40,291 nucleotides of DNA. Origin: Planctomycetes bacterium GWF2_50_10 (GTDB lineage Bacteria; Planctomycetota; Phycisphaerae; Sedimentisphaerales; GWF2-50-10). The stretch spans positions 1 through 40,291 of the forward strand of contig MHYB01000014.1 of the NCBI GenBank assembly GCA_001824635.1. Direction: 5' to 3'. Positions 31,201 to 39,976 of this stretch are shown here, one piece after another (position 1 is the first letter of the stretch; each line of letters begins with the position of its first letter). The position numbers and the translations under genes are program-made. The notes beneath the pieces are model-generated. The model saw nothing but the letters and a program-made list of their open reading frames with translations. It had not been told where the DNA came from and made no database searches.

Positions 31201-32262
31201 ATGCAAAATATGGATATTTTCAGTCAGTACCCATGGCTCCTTTCTGCGACGTTACTGGCAATTGGTATAGGTATAGGCCTGGTGCTTGAGTATGTTGCCT
31301 TGCCCATAGCGATCAGCATCACCAAAAAAACATCATGGCAGCTTGACGACGCGGTACTGGGTTCCCTGCGAGGGCTTCTGGTGCTATGGCTCACTTGTGC
31401 CGGAGCACACTTTGCGGCACACAGCATGCCGCTTAAGGGCAATATGGCTGTGGATGGCGTTTCAGCTTTGAAAATCGTCGGCACGACTGACAGTATCCTT
31501 CTGGTGATCTTTATCGCCTCCCTCACGATATATGCCATGAGAGTGGCTGTCGCAGCCCTGGCATTATATGGAACAACAAGCGGTAATGGCGCACCGGGTG
31601 TCTCGCTTTTTACAAATATTACCAAGGTTGCCATCCTCATAATGGGCATACTGGTTATTTTAGGCACTTTTGACTACGACATAAGACCCATACTCACGGC
31701 CTTGGGCGTAGGCGGCTTGGCGGTAGCTCTGGCCCTTCAGGATACCCTTTCGAACCTTTTTGCCGGTCTCCATGTGGTTGCATCGAGGCAGATAAAACCG
31801 GGCGATTATGTGAAACTCGATAGTGGCGATGAGGGGTATATAGCTGATATTACGTGGCGAAACACCACGATAAAGGCACTGCCCAACAACATGGTAATAG
31901 TCCCCAATTCAAAGTTGGCTTCTGCCATAATCACCAATTTCTACCAGCCCACCCGTGAAATGGGAATGGGCTTGAACATTTGCGTGAGTTTCGATTCCGA
32001 TCTTGACAAGGTTGAAAAAGTCACGCTGGAGACCGCGACCCAGGTGCTGGCCAGGGTGCCTGGGGTGGTTGAAGATACCGCCGTTGCGGTAAGGTTTGGC
32101 GGGTTCGGCGAATACGGTGTAAATCTTGCGGTTGGCTTTAGAGTCAAAGAATTTACTGATCAGTACATGGTAAAACATGAACTTGCAAAAGCTCTGCACG
32201 CCAGGTATCAGGCAGAAAATATTGAGATAGCCTCTGCAATAGTCAGGAAAAGCCAGATATAA
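31201..32262 (+). CDS. MscS-family mechanosensitive channel
   Basis: A 353-residue inner-membrane channel that opens under membrane tension to release solutes during osmotic downshock. About five hydrophobic segments lie before residue 185, ending in the pore-lining helix with its Gly/Ala pattern (LTALGVGGLAVALALQDTLSNLFAGL, about 163-188). The beta domain follows (RQIKPGDYVKLDSGDEGYIADITWRNTTIK and NNMVIVPNSKLAS), then a C-terminal alpha/beta domain with VVEDTAVAVRFGGFGEYGV. It is larger than E. coli MscS (286 residues) because of extra N-terminal helices. It has its own promoter and a GGAG ribosome-binding site. Confidence 0.94.
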   Translation: MQNMDIFSQYPWLLSATLLAIGIGIGLVLEYVALPIAISITKKTSWQLDDAVLGSLRGLLVLWLTCAGAHFAAHSMPLKGNMAVDGVSALKIVGTTDSILLVIFIASLTIYAMRVAVAALALYGTTSGNGAPGVSLFTNITKVAILIMGILVILGTFDYDIRPILTALGVGGLAVALALQDTLSNLFAGLHVVASRQIKPGDYVKLDSGDEGYIADITWRNTTIKALPNNMVIVPNSKLASAIITNFYQPTREMGMGLNICVSFDSDLDKVEKVTLETATQVLARVPGVVEDTAVAVRFGGFGEYGVNLAVGFRVKEFTDQYMVKHELAKALHARYQAENIEIASAIVRKSQI

Positions 32263-32328
32263 TTCTGTTTTTTATTTTTATGTTTGAGGTTGATTTATTA
32301 ACATCGTAATAAAACAGGGGGTGTCATT

Positions 32329-32523
32329 ATGAAAATACCGTATGTTGACCAGGATGAATGCGTCAGTTGCGGACTTTGTACGACTAATCTGCCCGATGTA
32401 TTCCGTTTTGCAGATAACGACAAAGCCGAATGTTATAATCCCGCCGGTGCAAGTGAAGACGAAATCCAGACCCAGGCGATAGACGTATGTCCCGTATCAT
32501 GCATTCACTGGAAAGAGGCGTGA
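32329..32523 (+). CDS. Small single-cluster [4Fe-4S] ferredoxin
   Basis: A 64-residue ferredoxin. Three ligands come from Cys 11, 14 and 17 (CVSCGLC) and the fourth from Cys 54 (VCPVSC), a mono-cluster pattern; Cys 35 and 58 are extra and might form a disulfide. The sequence LPDVFRFADNDKAECYNP is typical of this small family. A GGGGG-rich ribosome-binding site precedes the ATG. It is between mscS and nuoA on the same strand, about 145 bp before nuoA. That position suggests, but does not prove, that it delivers electrons to the complex I encoded next to it. Confidence 0.93.
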   Translation: MKIPYVDQDECVSCGLCTTNLPDVFRFADNDKAECYNPAGASEDEIQTQAIDVCPVSCIHWKEA

Positions 32524-32669
32524 ATATGCAAAATCAATCCCTTGATGCTCGTTTTATGCCTAATTAGCCGATCAATACATAAATTCAGGATTATACTTAA
32601 AGATTTCCTCAGGCATATCAGCTATCATCCGACAATGAGCTTTGGGCAAATTGCATAAGTGGAGCAGAA

Positions 32670-33020
32670 ATGGAATATTTTTTCGTGCTTTTGCTGATAG
32701 TTCTGGCTGTAGTATTTGTCGCCGGCGGGCTGGCGGCGTCATACATGGTGGCGCCCCACAAGCCCGGCCGCATCAAGAGCATCTCATACGAATGCGGAGA
32801 AAAGCCCATTGGCCCGGCATGGATACAGTTCAACGTCGGTTATTACCTCTTCGCCTTGTTGTTTCTGATCTTTGACGTAGAGGCGGCTTTTCTATACCCC
32901 TGGGCGGTTGTGCTGCGTGAAGTTGGCCTGGCAGGCCTGATAGAGGCCGGTATTTTCATCCTTATATTGGTGTTGGGCCTGGCATACGCATGGAAGAAGG
33001 GGGTTCTTGAATGGGTTTAG
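32670..33020 (+). CDS. nuoA: NADH-quinone oxidoreductase subunit A
   Basis: A 116-residue membrane subunit of complex I with three helices: an N-terminal one (about 2-25), then the conserved loop YECGEKPIGPAWIQFNVGYYLFALLFLIFDVEA, and two further helices. This loop contacts the quinone site region. A GGAG ribosome-binding site lies about 6 bases before the ATG. It starts the nuoABCDHIJKLM run and overlaps nuoB by 10 bp. The upstream 145 bp (32524-32669) probably holds the operon promoter, but I found no convincing boxes. Confidence 0.96.
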   Translation: MEYFFVLLLIVLAVVFVAGGLAASYMVAPHKPGRIKSISYECGEKPIGPAWIQFNVGYYLFALLFLIFDVEAAFLYPWAVVLREVGLAGLIEAGIFILILVLGLAYAWKKGVLEWV

Positions 33021-33694
33021 TAACAGATCGCCTCCCCGGACTGCTTGAGCCTATGCCTGGCGGTTCGATTTTAATAACCTCCGTAGATGCTATAATCAAC
33101 TGGTCGCGTGCCAACAGTCTTTGGCCCCTTGCTTTTGGAACAAAATGCTGCGCCATTGAGATGCTCATGGCCACCGGCGCACCCCACCAGGATATGGCCC
33201 GCTTCGGTGCCGAAGTCGCAAGACAAACTCCCAGGCAGGCGGATCTGATGGTAATAGCGGGCGCGATTGTAAAAAAAATGGCTCCCAGAATGCGGCTGCT
33301 CTATGAACAGATGGCCCAGCCTCGTTATGTCATCGCCACCGGCTCGTGCGCAATATCCGGCGGGCCTTTCATGTACAATTCCTACACCATAGTTCGCGGC
33401 GCAGATGAAATAGTGCCGGTCGATGTCTATGTCCCGGGCTGCCCCCCCAGGCCCGAAGCCTTTTTCTGGGGTCTGCTAGCCCTGCAAAAACTGATAAAAA
33501 GCGGCGAGTCGATAAGGCATCCCGGCATTAGAAAAAAGCCCGTATTAGCCGCCATGCCTCAGGGCATAACCGCCGACGAAATAAAGCAGCAGTTGCGCAC
33601 GCTGCTTGAAAAAGAAAATACAATCGATATCGAAAACGAAGCTAATAATAGAAGCTGGGCACAGAAGGTCGATCAATGGACGCAGAAAATTTAA
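33011..33694 (+). CDS. nuoB: NADH-quinone oxidoreductase subunit B
   Basis: A 227-residue peripheral subunit that holds cluster N2, the terminal [4Fe-4S] cluster next to quinone. Ligands are the tandem Cys 46-47 (FGTKCCAIEM), Cys 113 (TGSCAISGGPF) and Cys 144 (YVPGCPPRPEA). The C-terminal tail (about 185-227) is longer and charged. It overlaps nuoA by 10 bp and nuoC by 19 bp, so translation is coupled. Confidence 0.96.
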   Translation: MGLVTDRLPGLLEPMPGGSILITSVDAIINWSRANSLWPLAFGTKCCAIEMLMATGAPHQDMARFGAEVARQTPRQADLMVIAGAIVKKMAPRMRLLYEQMAQPRYVIATGSCAISGGPFMYNSYTIVRGADEIVPVDVYVPGCPPRPEAFFWGLLALQKLIKSGESIRHPGIRKKPVLAAMPQGITADEIKQQLRTLLEKENTIDIENEANNRSWAQKVDQWTQKI

Positions 33695-34140
33695 TTAACA
33701 CTATCATATCCCTTCAGCCCGCTTGCCGCATCAAGGAGCAGGCGGACAGGCCCTCTATTGAAGTCGCGGCCGAAAATCTCCCCGCGATTATGGAAACCCT
33801 GTGCAACAATGACAGGCTTGCCTTCGATATGCTCTTGGATCACACTGCCATAGATCACGAGCCTCTGGCAAAATTTGAACTGGTATATAATTTGTATTCA
33901 ACTCTTCACGGCCATTACCTCATGGTAACCTGCGACATAGAGCGGCAAAGTGCCCTTGCCCCGACAATGAGCATGATATGGTCGGCTGCGCACTGGCAGG
34001 AGCGGGAAGTTTACGACCTCTTCGGCATCCGCTACGAAGGCCACAGCGATCTTCGCCGCATATTCCTGGAAGACGATTGGCAGGGCCACCCGTTGCGAAA
34101 AGACTACAAAGACCCCGACATGCTGGAATTTGAAAAATGA
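33676..34140 (+). CDS. nuoC: NADH-quinone oxidoreductase subunit C
   Basis: A 154-residue subunit of the connecting arm (30-kDa type). The conserved stretch AAHWQEREVYDLFGIRYEGH at about 103-122 is followed by PLRKDYKDPD near the C-terminus. It is separate from nuoD, unlike the fused NuoCD of E. coli. It overlaps nuoB by 19 bp and nuoD by 4 bp. Confidence 0.95.
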   Translation: MDAENLINTIISLQPACRIKEQADRPSIEVAAENLPAIMETLCNNDRLAFDMLLDHTAIDHEPLAKFELVYNLYSTLHGHYLMVTCDIERQSALAPTMSMIWSAAHWQEREVYDLFGIRYEGHSDLRRIFLEDDWQGHPLRKDYKDPDMLEFEK

Positions 34141-35294
34141 CCGCCATTGTAAGAACACTCGATGAAATTTTAATCGCGCCTGCTCATCCCGGCCGCGGCG
34201 CCACGCAGGAATATTTCCTGAACATGGGCCCCCAGCACCCCATAGCTCACGGCTCACTCAGAGTAATATTGCTCCTCGACGGCGAGACGATACGCAAAGT
34301 CATACCTGTCCCCGGATACGTCCATCGCGGCATCGAAAAAATGTGCGAGCATCTCAATTACAGGCAAATAATACATCTTACAGACCGCATGGATTATCTT
34401 TCAGCCCTTATGAACAACTGGGCCGTCGCCAGAACAGTTGAAAAAGCCGCCGGCATAGAGATTAACGACCGCATTGAAAGCATCCGCACCATAATGGCCG
34501 AACTGCAAAGAATACAAAGCCATGCCCTCTGGTGGGGTGTCCTCGGCATGGATCTCGGCGCGTTTACCGCCTTCTTATATTCGTTCCGGGACAGGGAGAT
34601 CATCGGCGAAATATTTGAAGAGACAATAGGCGCACGCCTCACAATGAATTATATCCAGCCCGGCGGCGTGATGTATGACATAACCCCTGATTTCACCGCT
34701 AAGGTCAAAAAAGTTCTGGCGTACATGAAGCGTATGGTGGAAGAATACGACACGCTCCTTTCCGGCAACGTCATACTCCAGGAAAGACTCCGCGGCGTCG
34801 GCATACTCAGTGAAAAAAGAGCCGTCAGTCTTGGCTGCACCGGCCCCGTGCTCCGTGCCGCCGGCCTGGCGTATGACCTTCGCAAAGTAGAACCTTATGG
34901 CGCCTATGAAAAAGCGCAGTTTGATGTTGTCGTTGGAACAACCGGCGATTGCTGGGACAGGTATTATGTGCGCATCGAAGAAATGCGGCAATCCATACGC
35001 ATCATCGAGCAGCTCATAGACGATATACCCGCAGGCCCAACTATGGTAACCAAATTCAATACAAAAATTAAATTGCCCGTCGGCCGCTATTACAACCACG
35101 TTGAAACTGCCAGGGGCGTTCTTGGTGTGTTCATTTATTCCGATGGCGGCGACAAACCTTACCGCCTCCATTTCAGATCGCCCAGCTTTAATAACATGTG
35201 GGCCATAACGAAAATTGCTCCAGGCTGGCGCATCGCCGATATGATCGCGATACAGTCGAGCCTTGACCTTGTGATACCTGATATTGACCGCTGA
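34137..35294 (+). CDS. nuoD: NADH-quinone oxidoreductase subunit D
   Basis: A 385-residue 49-kDa-type subunit that forms the quinone cavity with NuoB. The phrases MGPQHPIAHGSLRVILLLDGE, VHRGIEKMCEHLNYRQI, DRMDYLSALMNNWA and a C-terminal DLVIPDIDR are typical. The related membrane-bound NiFe hydrogenases keep metal-binding Cys pairs that are absent here, so it is complex I and not hydrogenase. It overlaps nuoC by 4 bp (ATGA), and nuoH begins 7 bp after its stop. Confidence 0.96.
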   Translation: MTAIVRTLDEILIAPAHPGRGATQEYFLNMGPQHPIAHGSLRVILLLDGETIRKVIPVPGYVHRGIEKMCEHLNYRQIIHLTDRMDYLSALMNNWAVARTVEKAAGIEINDRIESIRTIMAELQRIQSHALWWGVLGMDLGAFTAFLYSFRDREIIGEIFEETIGARLTMNYIQPGGVMYDITPDFTAKVKKVLAYMKRMVEEYDTLLSGNVILQERLRGVGILSEKRAVSLGCTGPVLRAAGLAYDLRKVEPYGAYEKAQFDVVVGTTGDCWDRYYVRIEEMRQSIRIIEQLIDDIPAGPTMVTKFNTKIKLPVGRYYNHVETARGVLGVFIYSDGGDKPYRLHFRSPSFNNMWAITKIAPGWRIADMIAIQSSLDLVIPDIDR

Positions 35295-35301
35295 GGATTT
35301 G

Positions 35302-36414
35302 ATGGATTTGATTTATACTATGACAACCTCCGCAGCCGCGACAGATGTGATCACGCTCGCCGATCGCGCGTCGGCTGCTGTGGATACCAACATCTGGCTG
35401 TCCATATTATATATGGTATTAGCGCTGGTCAGTATCGGGGCACTTACGGCAGTGCTCGGCATAGTTCTCATTTACGCTGAACGCAAGATCGCCGGCCATT
35501 TCCAATGCCGTCTTGGCCCGATGCGCGTTGGCCCCCACGGCATATTGCAGACCGTTGCCGATACTCTAAAGCTCCTCCTCAAGGAAGACGTCGTCCCCGC
35601 CTCCGCCGATAAGGCCATGCACTTCGCAGCCCCGCTTATGTCCCTCATGGCCACCGTCCTCGTCCTCGGCGTAATACCTTACAGCCCGATCCTCCAAGTA
35701 ACCGATGTCAACATCGGCATCCTGTACGTTACCGCCGTCAGCGGCCTTGGTGTTATGGGCATACTCCTTGGCGGCTGGAGTTCAAATAACAAATGGTCGC
35801 TCGTAGGCGGTATGCGAGCAGCCGCCCAGATGATATCCTACGAAATATCCGCGACCCTTTCGGTGCTGGTAATGGTATTATTCGCCAGCACGCTCTCGCT
35901 AAATGGTATAGTGCAAAGTCAGGAATCCGGCTGGTGGATCTGGCGCGCCCACGGCACAGGCCTTGTGGCTTTTGTCATATTCATCATCGCCTCGACAGCC
36001 GAAATAAACCGCACGCCGTTTGATATCCCTGAAGGCGAGTCGGAACTCACCGGCGGCTTTCACACCGAATATTCCGGCCTGCGATTCGCGTTCTTCTTCT
36101 TGTCCGAGTTCATAAACATGTTCGCCGCCTCCGCCATCGCCGCAACCCTGTTCCTTGGCGGCTGGATGCCTTTCTATATAGAAGGTTTTGAAACCTTCAA
36201 TAAGATCACATCCTTGCTCCCGCCCACCCTGTGGTTCCTGGGCAAAACAGCGTTTTTAATTTTTATATTCATGTGGTTCCGGTGGACCTTCCCCCGCCTC
36301 CGCGTCGATCAGCTTATGCGGCTGGAATGGAAGATACTCCTGCCGATCGGCTTTATAAACCTCATCGCCGCCGCGGTGATCGTGCTTACTAAATTTTATT
36401 TTTTCCCGGTGTAA
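35302..36414 (+). CDS. nuoH: NADH-quinone oxidoreductase subunit H
   Basis: A 370-residue membrane subunit at the interface with the quinone chamber, with about eight helices. Conserved phrases are AERKIAGHFQCRLGPMRVGPHGILQTVADTLKLLLKED at about 60-97, and the acidic loop EINRTPFDIPEGESELTGGFHTEYSG. The ATG at 35302 is chosen because GAGGA at 35293-35297 precedes it; an in-frame TTG at 35284 inside nuoD adds six residues. The N-terminus is somewhat longer than in E. coli NuoH (325 residues). Confidence 0.95.
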   Translation: MDLIYTMTTSAAATDVITLADRASAAVDTNIWLSILYMVLALVSIGALTAVLGIVLIYAERKIAGHFQCRLGPMRVGPHGILQTVADTLKLLLKEDVVPASADKAMHFAAPLMSLMATVLVLGVIPYSPILQVTDVNIGILYVTAVSGLGVMGILLGGWSSNNKWSLVGGMRAAAQMISYEISATLSVLVMVLFASTLSLNGIVQSQESGWWIWRAHGTGLVAFVIFIIASTAEINRTPFDIPEGESELTGGFHTEYSGLRFAFFFLSEFINMFAASAIAATLFLGGWMPFYIEGFETFNKITSLLPPTLWFLGKTAFLIFIFMWFRWTFPRLRVDQLMRLEWKILLPIGFINLIAAAVIVLTKFYFFPV

Positions 36415-36415
36415 T

Positions 36416-37069
36416 GTGACAGAACAAATAAAAAAAGAAACCAGGAAAATTGGCTTAAAGGATATACCCGTAGCCGTCGTCTCGCCGCTGAAAAAAGCCC
36501 AGAGCGGCCTTTCCGCCCTTGCGAGCCTGGCAAAGGGAATGCGGCTTACCTTCAGCTACTTCCGCAGACCCTCAAAGATCGTTACGCAGCAGTATCCCGA
36601 AAATCGCGCAACGCTCAAATTCCCCCCGCGTTACCGGGCAATGCTCAAACTAATATATGAAGATAACGGCTACCACCGCTGCACCGCATGCGGCCTTTGC
36701 GATAAAGCCTGCCCAAACGGCAGCATCAAAGTCATCACCCGCAAGGGGGCCACTACCGGCCGAGTGGAACTAGACCGCTATATTTGGCGCCTCGATTCGT
36801 GTGTCATGTGCAACGCCTGCGTACAGGCCTGTCCGTTCGATGCCCTGGAGATGGGCCATGAATTCGAAAACGCCGTTTACGACCGGCGCCTTCTCGTTTT
36901 CAACCTCAACCGCTACGCCGGCCCGCCCGCAAGCGTGATGCTCAAAGCCGAAGAAAGCCTTCGTCCCGCCATGACAGAAAAACGGGATCGTTACGGCGGC
37001 CCAGTCCCGCTCAACGGTGCGCAAATCCCTGTCGTCAAACCTTTGACCATCCAGGAGGGGGATCTGTAA
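36416..37069 (+). CDS. nuoI: NADH-quinone oxidoreductase subunit I (two [4Fe-4S] ferredoxin-like)
   Basis: A 217-residue peripheral subunit with two [4Fe-4S] clusters that conduct electrons towards NuoB. Ligands are Cys 89/92/95/99 (CTACGLCDKACPNG) and 129/132/135/139 (CVMCNACVQACPFD). The start is GTG at 36416, right after the nuoH stop. In a complex without NuoEFG this subunit is a likely docking site for soluble ferredoxin, which is inference. Its N-terminus (about 1-60) is longer and more basic than in E. coli NuoI (180 residues). Confidence 0.95.
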   Translation: MTEQIKKETRKIGLKDIPVAVVSPLKKAQSGLSALASLAKGMRLTFSYFRRPSKIVTQQYPENRATLKFPPRYRAMLKLIYEDNGYHRCTACGLCDKACPNGSIKVITRKGATTGRVELDRYIWRLDSCVMCNACVQACPFDALEMGHEFENAVYDRRLLVFNLNRYAGPPASVMLKAEESLRPAMTEKRDRYGGPVPLNGAQIPVVKPLTIQEGDL

Positions 37070-37686
37070 TGCTCTGGCAAGCTGCATATACTGTTTTATT
37101 TTACCTCTTTGCTGTCGCCGCTATATCATTCGCGATAGGAGTAACCGTAAGCAGGCGCCTGCTCCGCGCAGCCGTATACCTCATGAGCCTGCTCCTCACA
37201 GGTGCCGCGATCTACGTTATGCTCGGTGCTTTTTTCCTCGCGGGCGTGCAGGTGCTCGTCTATGTCGGCGGCATAGTGGTCGTGATAATCTTCGCTGTTA
37301 TGCTCACAAATTCCGCCCAGCTCGGTCTTGCCACATCGCCCGGCTATCGCAAGGTAATGGCTTTCGCCGCCGCCGCCGGCATGGCAATTATAAGTTGCCT
37401 TGCTCTGTGGACTTCAAAATTCAACTTGTCAGCCGCTACGGTGCCTTCAGATAACATCAAAGCAATAGGCCTAAAGCTCCTTGATAGGGGAGCCGGCGGT
37501 TATGTACTTCCCTTCGAAATAATTTCAATATTGCTTCTCGCCGCCGTAATAGGAGCAATAGTGATCGCCCGGCGAACCACCGCGCCCGGCCAGCCCTTTA
37601 CAACCCGCGGCGATGAACCCGCCGAATTAGCAAACAGCACACTCAAAACGCAGCTGTGCATCGAGCAAGAGGAGCAGAAAGTATGA
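37069..37686 (+). CDS. nuoJ: NADH-quinone oxidoreductase subunit J
   Basis: A 205-residue membrane subunit with about five helices. The stretch YLMSLLLTGAAIYVMLGAFFLAGVQVLVYVGGIVVVIIFAVML carries the conserved pi-bulge helix region of NuoJ. Its ATG overlaps the nuoI stop by one base (TAATG). Its stop overlaps the nuoK start (ATGA). Confidence 0.94.
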   Translation: MLWQAAYTVLFYLFAVAAISFAIGVTVSRRLLRAAVYLMSLLLTGAAIYVMLGAFFLAGVQVLVYVGGIVVVIIFAVMLTNSAQLGLATSPGYRKVMAFAAAAGMAIISCLALWTSKFNLSAATVPSDNIKAIGLKLLDRGAGGYVLPFEIISILLLAAVIGAIVIARRTTAPGQPFTTRGDEPAELANSTLKTQLCIEQEEQKV

Positions 37687-38015
37687 TCGAATTTTTAGCT
37701 TCGCATACTCCCGGGCCTCACCACTGGCTTGTCCTGTCTATGATACTGTTCTCGATAGGCCTCTATGGCGTTCTGAGCAGGTCAAACGCCGTCGGCGTTC
37801 TCATGTCTGTTGAGATAATGCTCAACTCCGCCGCGATGAATTTTGTTATTTTCAATAAATACATCTCACCCGCAGCTGTTGATGGCCAGATCATGGCGAT
37901 ATTCGCGATAGCCGTCGCCGCCGCCGAAGCCGTAGTCGGCATGGCCATATTCGTCGCGATATACCGCCGCCGCTGGAGCATCGATGTCAGCACTATGGAT
38001 TTGATGAAGGATTAG
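37683..38015 (+). CDS. nuoK: NADH-quinone oxidoreductase subunit K
   Basis: A 110-residue, three-helix membrane subunit taking part in proton transfer. The phrases GLYGVLSRSNAVGVLMSVEIMLNSAAMNFV and AVAAAEAVVGMAIFVAIYRRR carry the conserved membrane glutamates. The ATG at 37683, with GAGGAG upstream and ATGA overlap with nuoJ, is preferred over an in-frame GTG at 37656 inside nuoJ. Confidence 0.95.
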   Translation: MIEFLASHTPGPHHWLVLSMILFSIGLYGVLSRSNAVGVLMSVEIMLNSAAMNFVIFNKYISPAAVDGQIMAIFAIAVAAAEAVVGMAIFVAIYRRRWSIDVSTMDLMKD

Positions 38016-38020
38016 TCCAA

Positions 38021-39976
38021 ATGGAACATAGCGGCCTCATAATGAAATTCGCATGGCTCATCCCGGCAATACCGCTGATGTCTTTCATCCTGGTAGGCCT
38101 GGTCTTAAGGCCGTTATCCAAACGCATCGCCGGCCTCACCGCAACCGCCGCGATATTCGTTTGCGCAGCCCTGGCCTATCTTCTTGCATGGGAATACTTC
38201 AGCTCCTGTGCCCATGAATATGCCGCCATTGTTCCCGTTACCTTCGAATGGCTCCGCTATCAGGCTGGCCTCAGCGTGCAGATGGGCGTACTTGTCGATC
38301 CGATCTCCGTCCTGCTCATGGTAGTCGTTACGACCGTAAGCGCCCTCGTCCATTTATATAGCATCGGCTACATGCACGAAGACTACGGCAGATTTTTCAC
38401 ATACCTCAACCTTTTTACATTCAGCATGCTAGGCCTCGTCGCCGCCGTCAACATCGTCCAGATGTATGTCTTTTGGGAACTCGTCGGCGTCTCCAGCTTC
38501 CTGCTCATCGGCTTCTATTACAAAAAACATTCCGCCGTAGCCGCCTCCAACAAGGCCTTCATCGTTACGCGCTTCTCCGACCTCGGCTTTCTCACCGGCA
38601 TCTTGATCCTGGGCTACTACGGCTTTAAATTCTTCGTCGATACCTCCGCAGGCCAAACCGGACCGTTCGATTTCGCATATCTAAACAGCGCCGCCTTCAC
38701 AACCAAAATAGCCTCAATGCCCTCCGGCATATTCGATTTTAGTATTCTAACTTTATCGATGGTGCTCGTCTTCATAGGTGCCGCAGGAAAAAGCGCCATG
38801 TTCCCCCTGCATATCTGGCTCCCGGACGCGATGGAAGGCCCAACTCCCGTTTCAGCTCTTATCCACGCCGCTACAATGGTCGTCGCCGGTGTCTACCTCG
38901 TCGCCAGGCTCTTCCCGGCTTTTGCCGCAAGTGGATCAGCCCTGATGATGGTCGCATACGTCGGTGCCTTCACAAGTTTATTCGCCGCGATCATCGGCAT
39001 CACGCAGGACGACATCAAACGCGTCCTCGCCTTCTCCACCCTCAGCCAGATCGGCTATATGATGCTCGCCCTCGGCGTCGCCACCCCCGCTCACCCGCTT
39101 GGCTATACAGCGAGCATGTTCCATCTTTTCACCCACGCATTTTTCAAAGCCCTTCTGTTCCTCGCGGCAGGGGCCGTCATACACGCCGTGAGCACCAATA
39201 ACATTTGGGAAATGGGTGGCCTGCGAAAAAAAATGCCCGTAACGCATATAACTTTTTTAATCGCCGCCCTCGCCATCGCCGGCATCTACCCCTTCGCCGG
39301 CTTCTTCTCAAAAGATGAGATCCTCGCCTCCGCCCTGGGCAACGGCCACACGCTTATATTCGCCGTCGCCCTCACCGTCGCCGCACTCACAGCCGTTTAT
39401 ATGTTCCGAATATACTTCGTTGCATTCACAGGCAAAGCAAGAACCCATCACGCCCTCCACGCCCATGAAGCACCAAAAATAATGCTCATCCCGCTTATAG
39501 TGCTCGCGATTTTAAGCGCGATCGCCGGCTTCGTGCCGATGGGCAATTTTGTCCGCATCGGCCCCAACGTTCATAACGGCATAAACCATACCATCGCAAT
39601 CGCCGCAAGCGCAGCCGCCGTCCTGGGCATCGCCGCCGCATGGTTCTTCTACGCCGGCCAAACCGCCCGGGCTGCCGGCGCCGCCAAAACATTCGGCGTT
39701 ATCTATCTCGCCGCCAAACAGAAATTTTACATCGACGAACTATATATGTTTATCACAAAAAGCATTCTATTTAGATTCGTAGCCTCCCCGATTGCATGGT
39801 TCGACCGGCACATCGTTGATGGCGGCGTAAACCTGAGCGGCTTTCTAACACGAATGACCGGCCAAAAACTCCGCTTCGCCCAGACCGGCCAAGTCCAGAC
39901 CTACGGCTTCTGGTTTGCCGGCGGACTCTTGCTTGTGATGCTCGTAATCTGGGCCGCCATAGGAGTAAAAAGCTGA
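38021..39976 (+). CDS. nuoL: NADH-quinone oxidoreductase subunit L
   Basis: A 651-residue antiporter-like subunit forming the distal proton channel, with a long C-terminal lateral helix. Typical phrases include MYVFWELVGVSSFLLIGFYY, AAGKSAMFPLHIWLPDAMEGPTPVSALIHAATMVVAGVYL and DDIKRVLAFSTLSQIGYMMLALG, with the channel lysines and glutamate. It starts 5 bp after nuoK, and its stop overlaps the nuoM start. Confidence 0.96.
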   Translation: MEHSGLIMKFAWLIPAIPLMSFILVGLVLRPLSKRIAGLTATAAIFVCAALAYLLAWEYFSSCAHEYAAIVPVTFEWLRYQAGLSVQMGVLVDPISVLLMVVVTTVSALVHLYSIGYMHEDYGRFFTYLNLFTFSMLGLVAAVNIVQMYVFWELVGVSSFLLIGFYYKKHSAVAASNKAFIVTRFSDLGFLTGILILGYYGFKFFVDTSAGQTGPFDFAYLNSAAFTTKIASMPSGIFDFSILTLSMVLVFIGAAGKSAMFPLHIWLPDAMEGPTPVSALIHAATMVVAGVYLVARLFPAFAASGSALMMVAYVGAFTSLFAAIIGITQDDIKRVLAFSTLSQIGYMMLALGVATPAHPLGYTASMFHLFTHAFFKALLFLAAGAVIHAVSTNNIWEMGGLRKKMPVTHITFLIAALAIAGIYPFAGFFSKDEILASALGNGHTLIFAVALTVAALTAVYMFRIYFVAFTGKARTHHALHAHEAPKIMLIPLIVLAILSAIAGFVPMGNFVRIGPNVHNGINHTIAIAASAAAVLGIAAAWFFYAGQTARAAGAAKTFGVIYLAAKQKFYIDELYMFITKSILFRFVASPIAWFDRHIVDGGVNLSGFLTRMTGQKLRFAQTGQVQTYGFWFAGGLLLVMLVIWAAIGVKS